Assembly (NCBI GenBank): GCA_038561985.1
Contig: CP073276.1
Span: 1,116,001-1,180,000 of the forward strand
DNA from: Petrimonas sulfuriphila
GTDB taxonomy: Bacteria; Bacteroidota; Bacteroidia; Bacteroidales; Dysgonomonadaceae
Length of the DNA: 64,000 nucleotides
Direction: 5' to 3'
The first letter of the stretch is position 1, and each line of letters begins with the position of its first letter. The notes beneath the pieces are model-generated. The model worked only from the letters and a program-made list of their open reading frames with translations. It was not told the origin of the DNA and did not search any database. Below are positions 27,495 through 35,850 of the stretch, piece by piece. Made by a program: the position numbers and the translations under genes.

Positions 27495-28103
27495 ATGCTA
27501 CTGAAGATATACAATGAGAATCCCAATCCGAGAGAGATTGAGAAGGTAGTTTCGGCCCTGAGGGACGGCGGCATCGTGGTCTACCCTACCGATACGCTTT
27601 ACGGGATGGGTTGCGATGCGCTGAACGTGCGTGCCGTAGAAAAAATCTGTGACCTGAAAGGGATCAATCCGCAGAAAAGCAACCTCTCCATCATCTGTAA
27701 CGACCTGAGCGCCATCAGTGAATACGCCCGGGTAGATACGCCCACATTCAAGCTGATGAAGCGAAACCTGCCGGGACCTTTCACCTTTATCCTACCCACC
27801 ACATCGTCACTGCCTAAGATCTACAAAAACAAGAAAACAGTAGGGATCCGTATACCCGATAATCCGGTAATCCGCGAAATTGCCCGGATGCTCGGAAACC
27901 CTGTCCTCAGCACCTCGGTAAAGGACGAAGGAGAGGAGATCGAATACACTACCGATCCCGACCTTATCCACGAGAAATGGAGCGACATTGTCGATATCGT
28001 TATTGATGGCGGATTTGGTGGGATTGAACCCTCTACCGTAGTGGACTGCACTTCCGATGAGCCGGTGATCGTGCGTCAGGGAAAAGGAGTGTTAAATCTT
28101 TAA
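27495..28103 (+). CDS. L-threonylcarbamoyladenylate synthase (Sua5/YciO/YrdC family)
   Basis: A 202-aa protein from the ATG at 27495 (in-frame starts back to 27414 run through the fabI terminator and are rejected). It makes threonylcarbamoyl-AMP for the t6A37 modification of ANN-decoding tRNAs. Family features are GGIVVYPTDTLYGMGCDA (near residue 25), the KGINPQKSNLSIIC segment with the KxR/SxN-type nucleotide site (near 53), LPGPFTFILP, and VGIRIPDNP. It has the length of YrdC/YciO proteins, without the Sua5 C-terminal domain. YciO-type proteins may differ in activity, so the exact role is not certain. Confidence 0.88.
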   Translation: MLLKIYNENPNPREIEKVVSALRDGGIVVYPTDTLYGMGCDALNVRAVEKICDLKGINPQKSNLSIICNDLSAISEYARVDTPTFKLMKRNLPGPFTFILPTTSSLPKIYKNKKTVGIRIPDNPVIREIARMLGNPVLSTSVKDEGEEIEYTTDPDLIHEKWSDIVDIVIDGGFGGIEPSTVVDCTSDEPVIVRQGKGVLNL

Positions 28104-28176
28104 AATATCGACTTCCCGATTAAAATCTTCGTTACTTTCGCAGTCAAATGTTCGTTACAATAAAAAAGCCAACCCT

Positions 28177-29922
28177 ATGAAAAAACTAGTTGCACTCTTT
28201 TCGATCCTCGCCACCCTGATGATTGTGGTTTCCTCTTGCGAGACCAAAGATCCGATCGTTGAGAAAGGAACGCTGCAATCGGCAACATATAACCCCGCCA
28301 CCAAGTCATTCACCCTCACTTACAGCAGCGGACAGACCGAAACGGTAAATGCGGTGGTTGATGACAAGACCGATCCTCCAACAGCCACTGCGACACTGAA
28401 GGACGGAACCGTAATTTATGCCGGGGATGCCACCGTAGCCGGAGCGGCAACCATAGCCAAAGAGATCAATATAGTAAGCCAGTTTGTTTACGACGGTATG
28501 TCGCTCTATTACTTCTGGGCGGATGAAGTGAAAAACAAAAAGCCCACCGTTGCAGATGTCAATCCTGAAAATTATTTTTACAAGATCCTCAACAGTACCG
28601 ATACGCAACACGGCTGGTCGTGGATCACCGACGATGTAAATGCCCTTTTAGCGGATTTCTCAGGCAAATCATTATCGTTTGGATACAATATTGGTTTTAT
28701 AATTATTAATAATGTTGTTTATGCATACATTAAATATGTATATGACAATACTCCGGCTGCCAAAGCGGGTTTAAAAAGGCTGGATTTAATAGGAAAACTA
28801 AATGGGCAGCTCATTTCAACTGAACAACGAGGTACATATACTTATGTTAGCGACAAAGACATGAATCTGCTTTATGGCAACAGCAGGGTTAGTTTTTCAA
28901 TTTATAAATTTTCTGATAATAATATTATTCTGGACAAAGAAGTGTCCATCACCCCTGATGAGAGTGAGAAAGATCCTGTTCTTTACGAGAATATCTATAC
29001 CGTAGGCGATAAGAAAGTAGGCTACCTGTTTTACACAAATTTCTATGACAATTTCAACTATCGCTTATTTGAGGCTTTCAACAAATTTAAACAAGCGGGT
29101 ATAACTGATTTGATATTAGATTTGCGTTATAACACAGGAGGATCTGTATCATCGGCCATTTATCTAAGTTCTCTGATAGCTCCAAGGACAGCTGTGGAAA
29201 ATAAATCTCCGTTTATCGTAATGAATTATAATAATTTTTTAAACACCTCTTTTGACAAGTGGTATGATGGAGCTACACCGGCAGATAAGTACAAATACGA
29301 TAGAAAAGATTATTTGGGAACTTATAGTTCAAACGATAAGAATCCGTTGGAAGCCAACCTAAATTTAGATAAAGTATACATTATTGCAACAGGAAACTCC
29401 TATTCTGCATCGGAACTTGTTACACATTGTCTAAAGTCGTATATGAATGTTGTTCATATTGGGAGTAATACCGGTGGAAAATATACTGCTTCGTGGACAA
29501 TCCACGCATACGACAAAGAGTTAGGAGCAACAGTATATGATACGAACGATTTAAAGACAGATGAAAAAACTAAACTGAAAAAATGGGCAATGCAACCCAT
29601 CGTAGCGATGTATGCCAATAAAGACAGCAAAAGTTTTAATATTCCTGGATATTTAAGTCCCGATTATAATTTAGAAGAAGGTTTTGGATATATTGATCGC
29701 TGGACACAGCTTGGAGACACTAAAGACGTTTTCTTGGGACAAGCCTTATATTTAATTTCAGGAAATGTCAGTTACTTACCTGTTGAACCTAGCTCAACAA
29801 GAAGTATTCAAACAATTCGTAAAGAAATTGTCAATAGGCATGATGAAGCTAAACCTGTAATTATTGATAATATAAAATTAACGGCAGACGATTTTCAAAA
29901 ACTTATCCTGCTAAGGAAGTAA
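28177..29922 (+). CDS. S41-family peptidase lipoprotein with PDZ-like domain
   Basis: A 581-aa surface or periplasmic lipoprotein (lipobox ending MIVVSSC, Cys 21). A short beta-rich region (residues about 30-95) precedes a PDZ-like domain (NNVVYAYIKYVYDNTPAAKAGLKRLDLIGKLNGQ, about 190-225) and the C-terminal-processing-protease fold (LILDLRYNTGG near 315). The catalytic Ser is in ATGNSYSASELV (near 410) and the Lys in GSNTGGKYTAS (near 432). It probably cleaves envelope proteins at C-termini. Odd: the first 450 nt and the 28935-29030 segment are GC-richer, while the segments between and after are strongly AT-rich, as if parts were exchanged by recombination. Confidence 0.88.
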   Translation: MKKLVALFSILATLMIVVSSCETKDPIVEKGTLQSATYNPATKSFTLTYSSGQTETVNAVVDDKTDPPTATATLKDGTVIYAGDATVAGAATIAKEINIVSQFVYDGMSLYYFWADEVKNKKPTVADVNPENYFYKILNSTDTQHGWSWITDDVNALLADFSGKSLSFGYNIGFIIINNVVYAYIKYVYDNTPAAKAGLKRLDLIGKLNGQLISTEQRGTYTYVSDKDMNLLYGNSRVSFSIYKFSDNNIILDKEVSITPDESEKDPVLYENIYTVGDKKVGYLFYTNFYDNFNYRLFEAFNKFKQAGITDLILDLRYNTGGSVSSAIYLSSLIAPRTAVENKSPFIVMNYNNFLNTSFDKWYDGATPADKYKYDRKDYLGTYSSNDKNPLEANLNLDKVYIIATGNSYSASELVTHCLKSYMNVVHIGSNTGGKYTASWTIHAYDKELGATVYDTNDLKTDEKTKLKKWAMQPIVAMYANKDSKSFNIPGYLSPDYNLEEGFGYIDRWTQLGDTKDVFLGQALYLISGNVSYLPVEPSSTRSIQTIRKEIVNRHDEAKPVIIDNIKLTADDFQKLILLRK

Positions 29923-30193
29923 AGCTCTTAGCCTTATTACCGGGACAGCCCTAAAGTCAGCTACCCGAATAATAAAGACAAATACAGACTTGAAAGCAGT
30001 AAAAAGTTCTCAATCCATGAAAATAACCGAAATGTATGACGATAAACGCCAAGAAGTAATTCGCAATATTATGAATAAATAAGAGCCCTTTTAACAAAAA
30101 GAGGGAACTTGACTAAAACAGCAGTTTATCGGAAATTGGGGAGCAAAAAAAATAATAATATGCAGTTCATCACTTTAAAAGAATGATCGTCAT
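29923..30193. other. Gene-free stretch with a possible short coding remnant
   Basis: The 271 nt between the protease and the toxin gene contain no normal-length gene. A 22-codon open frame at 30018-30083 (MKITEMYDDKRQEVIRNIMNK) reads like the tail of a longer protein. It may be debris of a lost gene. Confidence 0.35.
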
Positions 30194-30481
30194 TTATTTG
30201 TCACCGTAATGGCCCAATCCGGAAAGAACCAATACTGTTATTTCAGACTCCTTAATTTCATAAATTAATCGATGCTTCGAGGTTATTCGGCGTGACCATT
30301 GGCCCAGACGGTCGCCCTGTAAAGGTTCAGGCTTCCCGGTTCCGGTCGTTGGATGCTTACGCAGCTCGTTAATAAGAGAATTTATCTTAATAAGAATAGC
30401 TTTTTGGCCGGATTTTTTATGAGCTTCCACATCCGCATAAAATTGCTCTGTGTACTCTATCTCGTATTCTTTATTCTCCAT
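30194..30481 (-). CDS. YoeB/Txe-family mRNA-interferase toxin
   Basis: A 95-aa type II toxin of the YoeB/Txe group, which cuts mRNA on the ribosome. Diagnostic stretches are INSLINELRKHPTTGTGKPEPLQ (catalytic Glu region near 50), WSRRITSKHRLIYEI (catalytic Arg near 69) and a C-terminal GHYGDK with the His-Tyr pair needed for cleavage (near 91). It lies 25 nt downstream of the antitoxin and on the same strand, the normal order for YefM-YoeB pairs. All catalytic positions appear intact. Confidence 0.92.
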   Translation of the reverse strand: MENKEYEIEYTEQFYADVEAHKKSGQKAILIKINSLINELRKHPTTGTGKPEPLQGDRLGQWSRRITSKHRLIYEIKESEITVLVLSGLGHYGDK

Positions 30482-30506
30482 AAAATCTTTTTAAGATAAA
30501 AAACCA

Positions 30507-30851
30507 CTATAAGCTAAAGAACTTACCTTGATCTTCTTTGGAGAGTTTTTTTACCTGTCCTTTTTTAGCTTGATCTATTGCATTGTTAATATGATCTATA
30601 TTTCTTTTATCGGCAAAAAACAAATCACCGGATGGGCTAAGATCAAACGGATTGACTCTATATTGAGCAGGAATGGCCATAAATTCCTTTATCCAATCTT
30701 CATCTACGTATTTTTTTGCCGGGTTGTCCGAAACCAGGAGATTTATATACTTTTTACCTCTTTTAATGGAAACCCTTTCTTTTTCGGCTAGTTCAAAAAA
30801 AGCTTTCGTATCTTTTCTGATTTCTCTTGTTGTAATAATATTCATATTCAT
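30507..30851 (-). CDS. Antitoxin of the YoeB-type pair
   Basis: A 114-aa antitoxin (ATG at 30851 or 30845). The N-terminus (IITTREIRKDTKAFFELAEKERVSIKRGKKYINLLVS) matches the Phd/YefM DNA-binding fold. The acidic C-terminal half (DEDWIKEFMAIPAQYRVNP onward) should wrap around the toxin. It is longer than classical YefM (about 85 aa), with an extra tail (NAIDQAKKGQVKKLSKEDQGKFF). It should neutralise the toxin and, with it, repress the promoter at 30872-30919. Confidence 0.82.
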   Translation of the reverse strand: MNMNIITTREIRKDTKAFFELAEKERVSIKRGKKYINLLVSDNPAKKYVDEDWIKEFMAIPAQYRVNPFDLSPSGDLFFADKRNIDHINNAIDQAKKGQVKKLSKEDQGKFFSL

Positions 30852-30871
30852 ACCTGTTATCTTTTAATGAG

Positions 30872-30919
30872 TACACAAATGTATACACAAAGATAGAGTA
30901 AATAAATAAATATTGCAAA
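30872..30919 (-). promoter_or_regulatory. Toxin-antitoxin promoter and operator
   Basis: On the minus strand TTTG (30916-30919), 20 nt, then TATCTTTG (30888-30895), a full match to TAnnTTTG, with transcription starting near 30881. Two direct copies of TACACAAA on the plus strand (30872-30879 and 30884-30891) are 12 nt apart and overlap the -7 box and start point. This is the expected place for an autoregulatory antitoxin operator. Confidence 0.7.
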
Positions 30920-31045
30920 AAGTTCAACCGTTTTATTGCCACAATCGGAATTTCCTCATACCCTATCATTCGTCTTTCGGGGGTTTCTGTTATCGGAAAA
31001 GGCCCTCAACAGTAAATAGTTACCCATTGAAAAAGGTTGTCCTAT

Positions 31046-31408
31046 TTATTCAGCCCATAAAGGTTGTTTCTTTATCCGCTCGTTCTCCACCGCATCGTAT
31101 TTGATATACTCGTCGCGTGATAAAATTTGCTGCAATTCCCGGTCGCGTTTTTGCTTCAACCTTTCGATCCGTTTTTTCCTGTTGCACAGGCAGCAGTTCT
31201 CCGCTTTCTGGACATCGAGCAGAAACGTAAACTCCAGCTCATTGAGCTGCCTGGCCTTGTTATCGTCAAAACCGATCACCTCCTGCATCCTGGCCACTTT
31301 CTCTTCGGCGCTCTTTTTCAGCACGTCGGCAATAATTCCCGTTTTTTGTGCCGGGGCGATGGCAGCAATTGCAATCAAAGCGGTCAGCAACAATCCCAAT
31401 TTTTTCAT
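31046..31408 (-). CDS. Small exported hypothetical protein
   Basis: A 120-aa exported protein. The ATG at 31408 starts a clear signal peptide (MKKLGLLLTALIAIAAIAPAQ), so an upstream start at 31489 is rejected. The mature part is highly charged and helical (KKSAEEKVARMQEVIGFDDNKARQLNELEF), with a Cys pair in AENCCLCNRKKRIERLKQKR, and ends in an Arg/Glu-rich helix. The general look is of the Spy/CpxP-type periplasmic helical proteins, though I see no clear LTxxQ motif. It lies 49 nt after dusB on the same strand and may be the last gene of that operon. Confidence 0.7.
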   Translation of the reverse strand: MKKLGLLLTALIAIAAIAPAQKTGIIADVLKKSAEEKVARMQEVIGFDDNKARQLNELEFTFLLDVQKAENCCLCNRKKRIERLKQKRDRELQQILSRDEYIKYDAVENERIKKQPLWAE

Positions 31409-31457
31409 CTCGTCCTTTTTTAGTGTTAGTAATCTGACTATCCCGAAGGCTGTTTGT

Positions 31458-32447
31458 TTAACGTATCCCGAACTTTTCAGGAATTTCATCCATCACGGCA
31501 AACAACTCCTCCACGGTATTCGCCCGGAGCAGCGCTATGCGGGTGGGTTTAAAATCGGGGATACCCTTAAAGATGGGGGTTCCTGCCAGATGGCGGCGGA
31601 TATGGAGAATACCACGCCGCTCATCCAGTCGCTGCACACTCTGCATTACCTGTTGCTTCAACACATCGAGGTACCAGGAAAAAGATTGTTTAGGAGCCAG
31701 CTCCCCCGTTTCGAGAAAATGCTTTACATCACTGAAGATCCACGGCTGCCCGTAACTCGCCCGCCCGATCATCACCGCATCCACGCCGGTTTCGTCGAAA
31801 CGGCGTTTACAGTCCTGCGGCGTTACCAGATCACCGTTTCCTATGATGGGAATGTGCATACGGGGATTGTTTTTAACCTCGCCGATAAGGGTCCAGTCGG
31901 CCTCTCCGGTATATTTTTGAGAGCGTGTCCTTCCGTGAATGGTGAGTGCGGCAATTCCGCAATCCTGCAGCTGCTCTGCCAGCGTAACAATGATTCTGGA
32001 GTTCTCGTCCCACCCTAACCGGGTCTTCACAGTCACGGGCAGGCCGACAGCCTTCACCACCTTTTCTGTGATCTCAAGCATCAAACCGGGTGTTTTCATC
32101 ATTCCCGAACCGGCGCCTCTCCCGGCCACCTTCTTGGCCGGACATCCGAAGTTGATATCGATGGCATCTGGGTTTGCCTCCTCGCAGATCTTTGCAGCCT
32201 CAACCATCGAATCGGGATCGTTTCCGTAAATCTGTATAGCTACGGGACGCTCTTCCTCACAGATCGTAAGCTTTTCCTTGGTTTTCCTCACGTGGCGGAT
32301 AAGTGCGTCGCTCGACACAAACTCGGTATATACCATATCTGCTCCGAACTGCTTGCACAGCAACCGAAAACCAATATCGGTAACATCCTCCATCGGTGCC
32401 AGAAAAACGGGATACCGCGATGTAAATGCTATGTTTCCTATTTTCAT
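31458..32447 (-). CDS. dusB: tRNA-dihydrouridine synthase B
   Basis: FMN-dependent tRNA-dihydrouridine synthase (329 aa) that reduces uridine in the D-loop. The ATG at 32447 (MKIGNIAF) is chosen; the longer open frame from 32567 lies within the fucosidase gene. Features: PVFLAPMEDVTDIGFR (flavin site at the N-terminus), INFGCPAKKVAGRGAGSGMM (catalytic Cys near 100), TVKTRLGWDE, LTIHGRTR and PIIGNGDLV. The NxGCPAKKV form points to DusB. Its start overlaps the fucosidase stop by 4 nt (ATGA), so translation is probably coupled to that gene. Confidence 0.93.
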   Translation of the reverse strand: MKIGNIAFTSRYPVFLAPMEDVTDIGFRLLCKQFGADMVYTEFVSSDALIRHVRKTKEKLTICEEERPVAIQIYGNDPDSMVEAAKICEEANPDAIDINFGCPAKKVAGRGAGSGMMKTPGLMLEITEKVVKAVGLPVTVKTRLGWDENSRIIVTLAEQLQDCGIAALTIHGRTRSQKYTGEADWTLIGEVKNNPRMHIPIIGNGDLVTPQDCKRRFDETGVDAVMIGRASYGQPWIFSDVKHFLETGELAPKQSFSWYLDVLKQQVMQSVQRLDERRGILHIRRHLAGTPIFKGIPDFKPTRIALLRANTVEELFAVMDEIPEKFGIR

Positions 32448-34519
32448 TTTATAATCCTTAAATTGTTCATCCTCAACGGTGCCACTTTCGACTCCGCATC
32501 CGCAGCACGTATGGAAACCGATTGATTTATCCGTGTTACCGGAAGTTGTTGGGAGTAGATCGACCATTCTTCGAGAGGTTGCAAACTGTAACTCAGGTCA
32601 CTCTCGTATCCGTTATAGTGTTTTATAATCAATTGATTCAGGCCTTTCTGGAGGGGAAGAAGGACAATCTCCTTCCCGAATTTTACGCGCCAGGGAGATA
32701 AATGGGCAGTGAGGTATGCTCCGTTGAGCAACATATATACCCCGTTTCCACTGCCTACCTCCACCGCTATGGACTGATCTTTTTCTGATTCAATCTCTTG
32801 CAGGAACAACATGCTTTGACGCGGCGGAATTTTTTCGGAGTAGGGCTCACCGTACCGGAAATGACTGACGGGTTCCCATCCCGAATCCTCCGCACGGACA
32901 TTCACGACAGCCATACCCTCCTCTTCCACATATCCAAACACGCCGCGTCCGGGTTTTCTGTATAAACTGCCCCACTTCACCGTGTTCTTTTTCAGCTTTT
33001 CGATCCTGGGGCTGCCGCCGTTAAGCACAACGGCTTGTGTCTTTCCGTCGATCTCGATATGGAGACGACGCCCCCGTTCATTGTCCGTATACACAAGCTC
33101 CGGGCTCCCCGCTCTTTTGCCTGAGGACACCCTCCAGCCGTACCCGATCAGGCTCTTATATCCACCGTAATAGTTTAAGCTGGAATGGCCGAATACGGGT
33201 GTGGCGTTTTGTGGCGAAAGCACATTACCGGTTACAACGGTTGAAGGGACAACTTTAAATCCGTTTTCAAACCGGATCTTTAAAACAGGGATAAATTCCC
33301 CGGAGATCCTTTGTGGCAAATTGATCACAACCGAGTTTCCTTTTTGGGAAAACCGGCAGGATTCGTCCGACGCCAGCAGGCGTACCTCACTCACCTTTCC
33401 GGAAAAGCCCGACAAACGTATGCTGAACGACACAGGAATATTTTCCACGAAAGCAAACAGGTCGTTGCCCTTCGTGGTTATGCTGCCCCAGGCGAATGGC
33501 TGGTCGAACGGGTTGGCGTTCGTACCGTAAATGGCTTCGGCATTCACTTTTATCCATTTACCGATACCGAGCAGCACATCGCGCTCAAACTCCACTACCG
33601 ATCCGTCACCTCTGGGGCCGATATTGAGCAGGTAATTCCCGCCACGACTGATCACCTTTACTAGGCTGGCGATCTTCTCTTCCACTTTCGGCTGAACCTC
33701 TCCTCGCTCCTGCCACGAGCGGTAGCCCCACGTTTCGGGGAAGATGGAGGCGGCGGTCTGCCACGGCACGCCGAGCTTATAATCGGGATATTCGTTATCA
33801 GCCATCACGGCAAAATCCACCCAATCGTTGCCCAACCGTCCGCTGATCATACACTGCGGCTGCAGGCGGCTGACCAACTCGTACAATCCTTGGCTTTGCG
33901 AAAGCGTGAGTGAGCCCATATCGAACCAGATTTCCGAAATATCGCCGTAGTTTGTCATGATCTCCTCCACCTGGTTCAGGTTGAACCGGTAGTGTTCTTC
34001 CGTGAGCGGGTCCGCATTGTGGCTCGAGATAGGATAAGCTTGCGGAAAGTTCCAGTCGATAAGGGAATAATAAACCGAAAAATCGATTCCTCCGCGGCGG
34101 CAGGCTTCTGCCAGCTCTTTCATCAAATCGCGCTTGTAAGGCGTGGCATCCACAATATTAAAATCGGTATGCCGGGAGTGGTACATGCAAAACCCGTCGT
34201 GATGCTTGGATGTAAAAACAATGGAGCGCATTCCGGCATCCTTGGCGAGCTTCACTATTTCATCGGGATCCCATTTTACCGGGTTAAATTCCTGAGCGGT
34301 ACTCGCGTACCAGTCGCTGAAAATCCCGGCAAACGACTGGATCTGTTCGCTGTAGCCGCGCCGAACAGGCTCTCCGTTGTAAACTCCACCGTAAACGGAA
34401 TACAATCCGAAGTGAATAAACATCGAAAATTTTTGGTCGATCCACCGTTGCGACGGTTTTTGTTGCGCATTCACCAGGCTTGCGGCAAACAAAAGGAAAA
34501 AAATGAGTTTCTGCTTCAT
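32444..34519 (-). CDS. GH29 alpha-L-fucosidase, exported
   Basis: A 691-aa exported family 29 glycoside hydrolase that removes alpha-linked L-fucose. A signal peptide (MKQKLIFFLLFAASLVNAQ) is followed by the catalytic barrel: KFSMFIHFGLYSVYGG (near residue 30), SKHHDGFCMYHSRHTDFNIV (near 105), and the nucleophile Asp in EIWFDMGS (near 200). NYLLNIGPRGDG closes the barrel near 295. Unusually long: about 350 residues of C-terminal beta-sandwich domains follow, which may bind carbohydrate. It stands away from any SusC/D pair and is coupled to dusB by an ATGA overlap. Confidence 0.92.
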   Translation of the reverse strand: MKQKLIFFLLFAASLVNAQQKPSQRWIDQKFSMFIHFGLYSVYGGVYNGEPVRRGYSEQIQSFAGIFSDWYASTAQEFNPVKWDPDEIVKLAKDAGMRSIVFTSKHHDGFCMYHSRHTDFNIVDATPYKRDLMKELAEACRRGGIDFSVYYSLIDWNFPQAYPISSHNADPLTEEHYRFNLNQVEEIMTNYGDISEIWFDMGSLTLSQSQGLYELVSRLQPQCMISGRLGNDWVDFAVMADNEYPDYKLGVPWQTAASIFPETWGYRSWQERGEVQPKVEEKIASLVKVISRGGNYLLNIGPRGDGSVVEFERDVLLGIGKWIKVNAEAIYGTNANPFDQPFAWGSITTKGNDLFAFVENIPVSFSIRLSGFSGKVSEVRLLASDESCRFSQKGNSVVINLPQRISGEFIPVLKIRFENGFKVVPSTVVTGNVLSPQNATPVFGHSSLNYYGGYKSLIGYGWRVSSGKRAGSPELVYTDNERGRRLHIEIDGKTQAVVLNGGSPRIEKLKKNTVKWGSLYRKPGRGVFGYVEEEGMAVVNVRAEDSGWEPVSHFRYGEPYSEKIPPRQSMLFLQEIESEKDQSIAVEVGSGNGVYMLLNGAYLTAHLSPWRVKFGKEIVLLPLQKGLNQLIIKHYNGYESDLSYSLQPLEEWSIYSQQLPVTRINQSVSIRAADAESKVAPLRMNNLRIIK

Positions 34520-34535
34520 GCCTCAGGATTTTCAA

Positions 34536-35846
34536 TCACTTGTACTTCACCCACTTTATCATCTCTTTCACCGATGGTTTCTTGCCGTACATCAGGATCC
34601 CCACTCGGTAGATCTTAGCGGCAAAGAAGGAGATAAGGATAAACGTTCCGTAAAGCAGCACCAGCGAAAGCAGTTTCTCCCACAGCGGAATCCCGAACGG
34701 CAGTCGCACCATCATCACAATGGGTGATGTAAACGGAATCAAGGAACCCCAGAATGCCAACGGCCCGTCGGGATTGCCCACACTGTAAAATCCGGCAAAA
34801 AAGGCAAACATGATGATCAGGGTTACGGGCATCATGAACTGCGATGTATCTTCTTCGCTGTCGACTGCCGAAGCAAACATTGCGAAAATGGAAGCATACA
34901 GGATGTATCCCCCTACGAAGAAAAGCAAAAAGTAAACAATAATCTCAAACCAGTTGACACTCAATACGGCTTTCATGATTCCCTCCGTGTCGAAGCTGCT
35001 CATCTCGGCCGGCACAGCCCCCGGGGCTTGTTGTGGTGAAGCAATAAACAGGGAGAGCGAGGTAAACAACACCCCGGTCAGCACTCCCCAGATAATGAGC
35101 TGGGTAATCCCCACCAAACCGATCCCGGTAATTTTTCCGACCAACAGGTTGACAGGCTTCACCGACGAAACCATCACCTCCACCACACGACTTTTCTTCT
35201 CTTCCAGAACAGCCTGCATCACCATGTTTCCGTACATCAGGATAAACATGTAGATAAGAATGGTAAATACCATTCCGATAATGGTGGCAATCTCGGTGGA
35301 TGATTCCGACACTGTCCCGTCGTCTCCCCATTTCATCGTTTTCACGGAAATGTCTGAACCGGCTTCAATGATGGAACGGACCTCCGAGATGGCTTCCGCG
35401 TTTACGTTGCCCTGCCGAGACAAATCGTCCAGCCGCTGTTCCATAACCTTTTCGTTCAGTGCACTTTCAACCATCGTACGCAGTTCCTGCGGCGTCTGCT
35501 TTTCAGATAATATGGTCACCGCCTGGCTATTCCTGCTCAAGTCTTCGGTAATCTGCAGGATGGCAAACAGGTCTTTTCCTATTTTAGATTGGTACTCGCC
35601 TTGCTGCGCATCGTTGATGATTTGAAACCGGTAGAGGTCGGTGGATTTCAATAACGGCGCATAGATGCCGGTATTGTCGATGACGGCAATGTTTTTCACC
35701 ACACCGTCGTTCAGGGTGGAGAGCCACAGGGGCACAAATGACAGCGCCACCATCAGCAACGGCATCAGCAGCGTCATGAGGATAAACGATCTTTTCCTTA
35801 CCCGGGTAAGGTATTCGCGTTGTATAACTAATGATAAGGTATTCAT
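34536..35846 (-). CDS. ABC-2-type transporter permease (NatB-like)
   Basis: A 436-aa inner-membrane permease, start at 35846 (MNTLSLVIQREYLTRVRKRSF). One N-terminal membrane helix (MTLLMPLLMVALSFVPLWL) is followed by a large periplasmic loop (residues about 45-200) and five or six C-terminal membrane helices. This is the ABC-2/NatB (CcmB-like) arrangement of exporters for sodium, antibiotics or envelope components. It starts 5 nt after the ATPase gene and forms a two-gene transporter with it. The substrate is unknown. Confidence 0.88.
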   Translation of the reverse strand: MNTLSLVIQREYLTRVRKRSFILMTLLMPLLMVALSFVPLWLSTLNDGVVKNIAVIDNTGIYAPLLKSTDLYRFQIINDAQQGEYQSKIGKDLFAILQITEDLSRNSQAVTILSEKQTPQELRTMVESALNEKVMEQRLDDLSRQGNVNAEAISEVRSIIEAGSDISVKTMKWGDDGTVSESSTEIATIIGMVFTILIYMFILMYGNMVMQAVLEEKKSRVVEVMVSSVKPVNLLVGKITGIGLVGITQLIIWGVLTGVLFTSLSLFIASPQQAPGAVPAEMSSFDTEGIMKAVLSVNWFEIIVYFLLFFVGGYILYASIFAMFASAVDSEEDTSQFMMPVTLIIMFAFFAGFYSVGNPDGPLAFWGSLIPFTSPIVMMVRLPFGIPLWEKLLSLVLLYGTFILISFFAAKIYRVGILMYGKKPSVKEMIKWVKYK

Positions 35847-35850
35847 AATT

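Noticed and set aside
31101-32018. 305-codon open frame antisense to dusB and the small exported protein
   Set aside because: Shadow frame of two well-supported genes, with low-complexity Ser/Phe-rich sequence.
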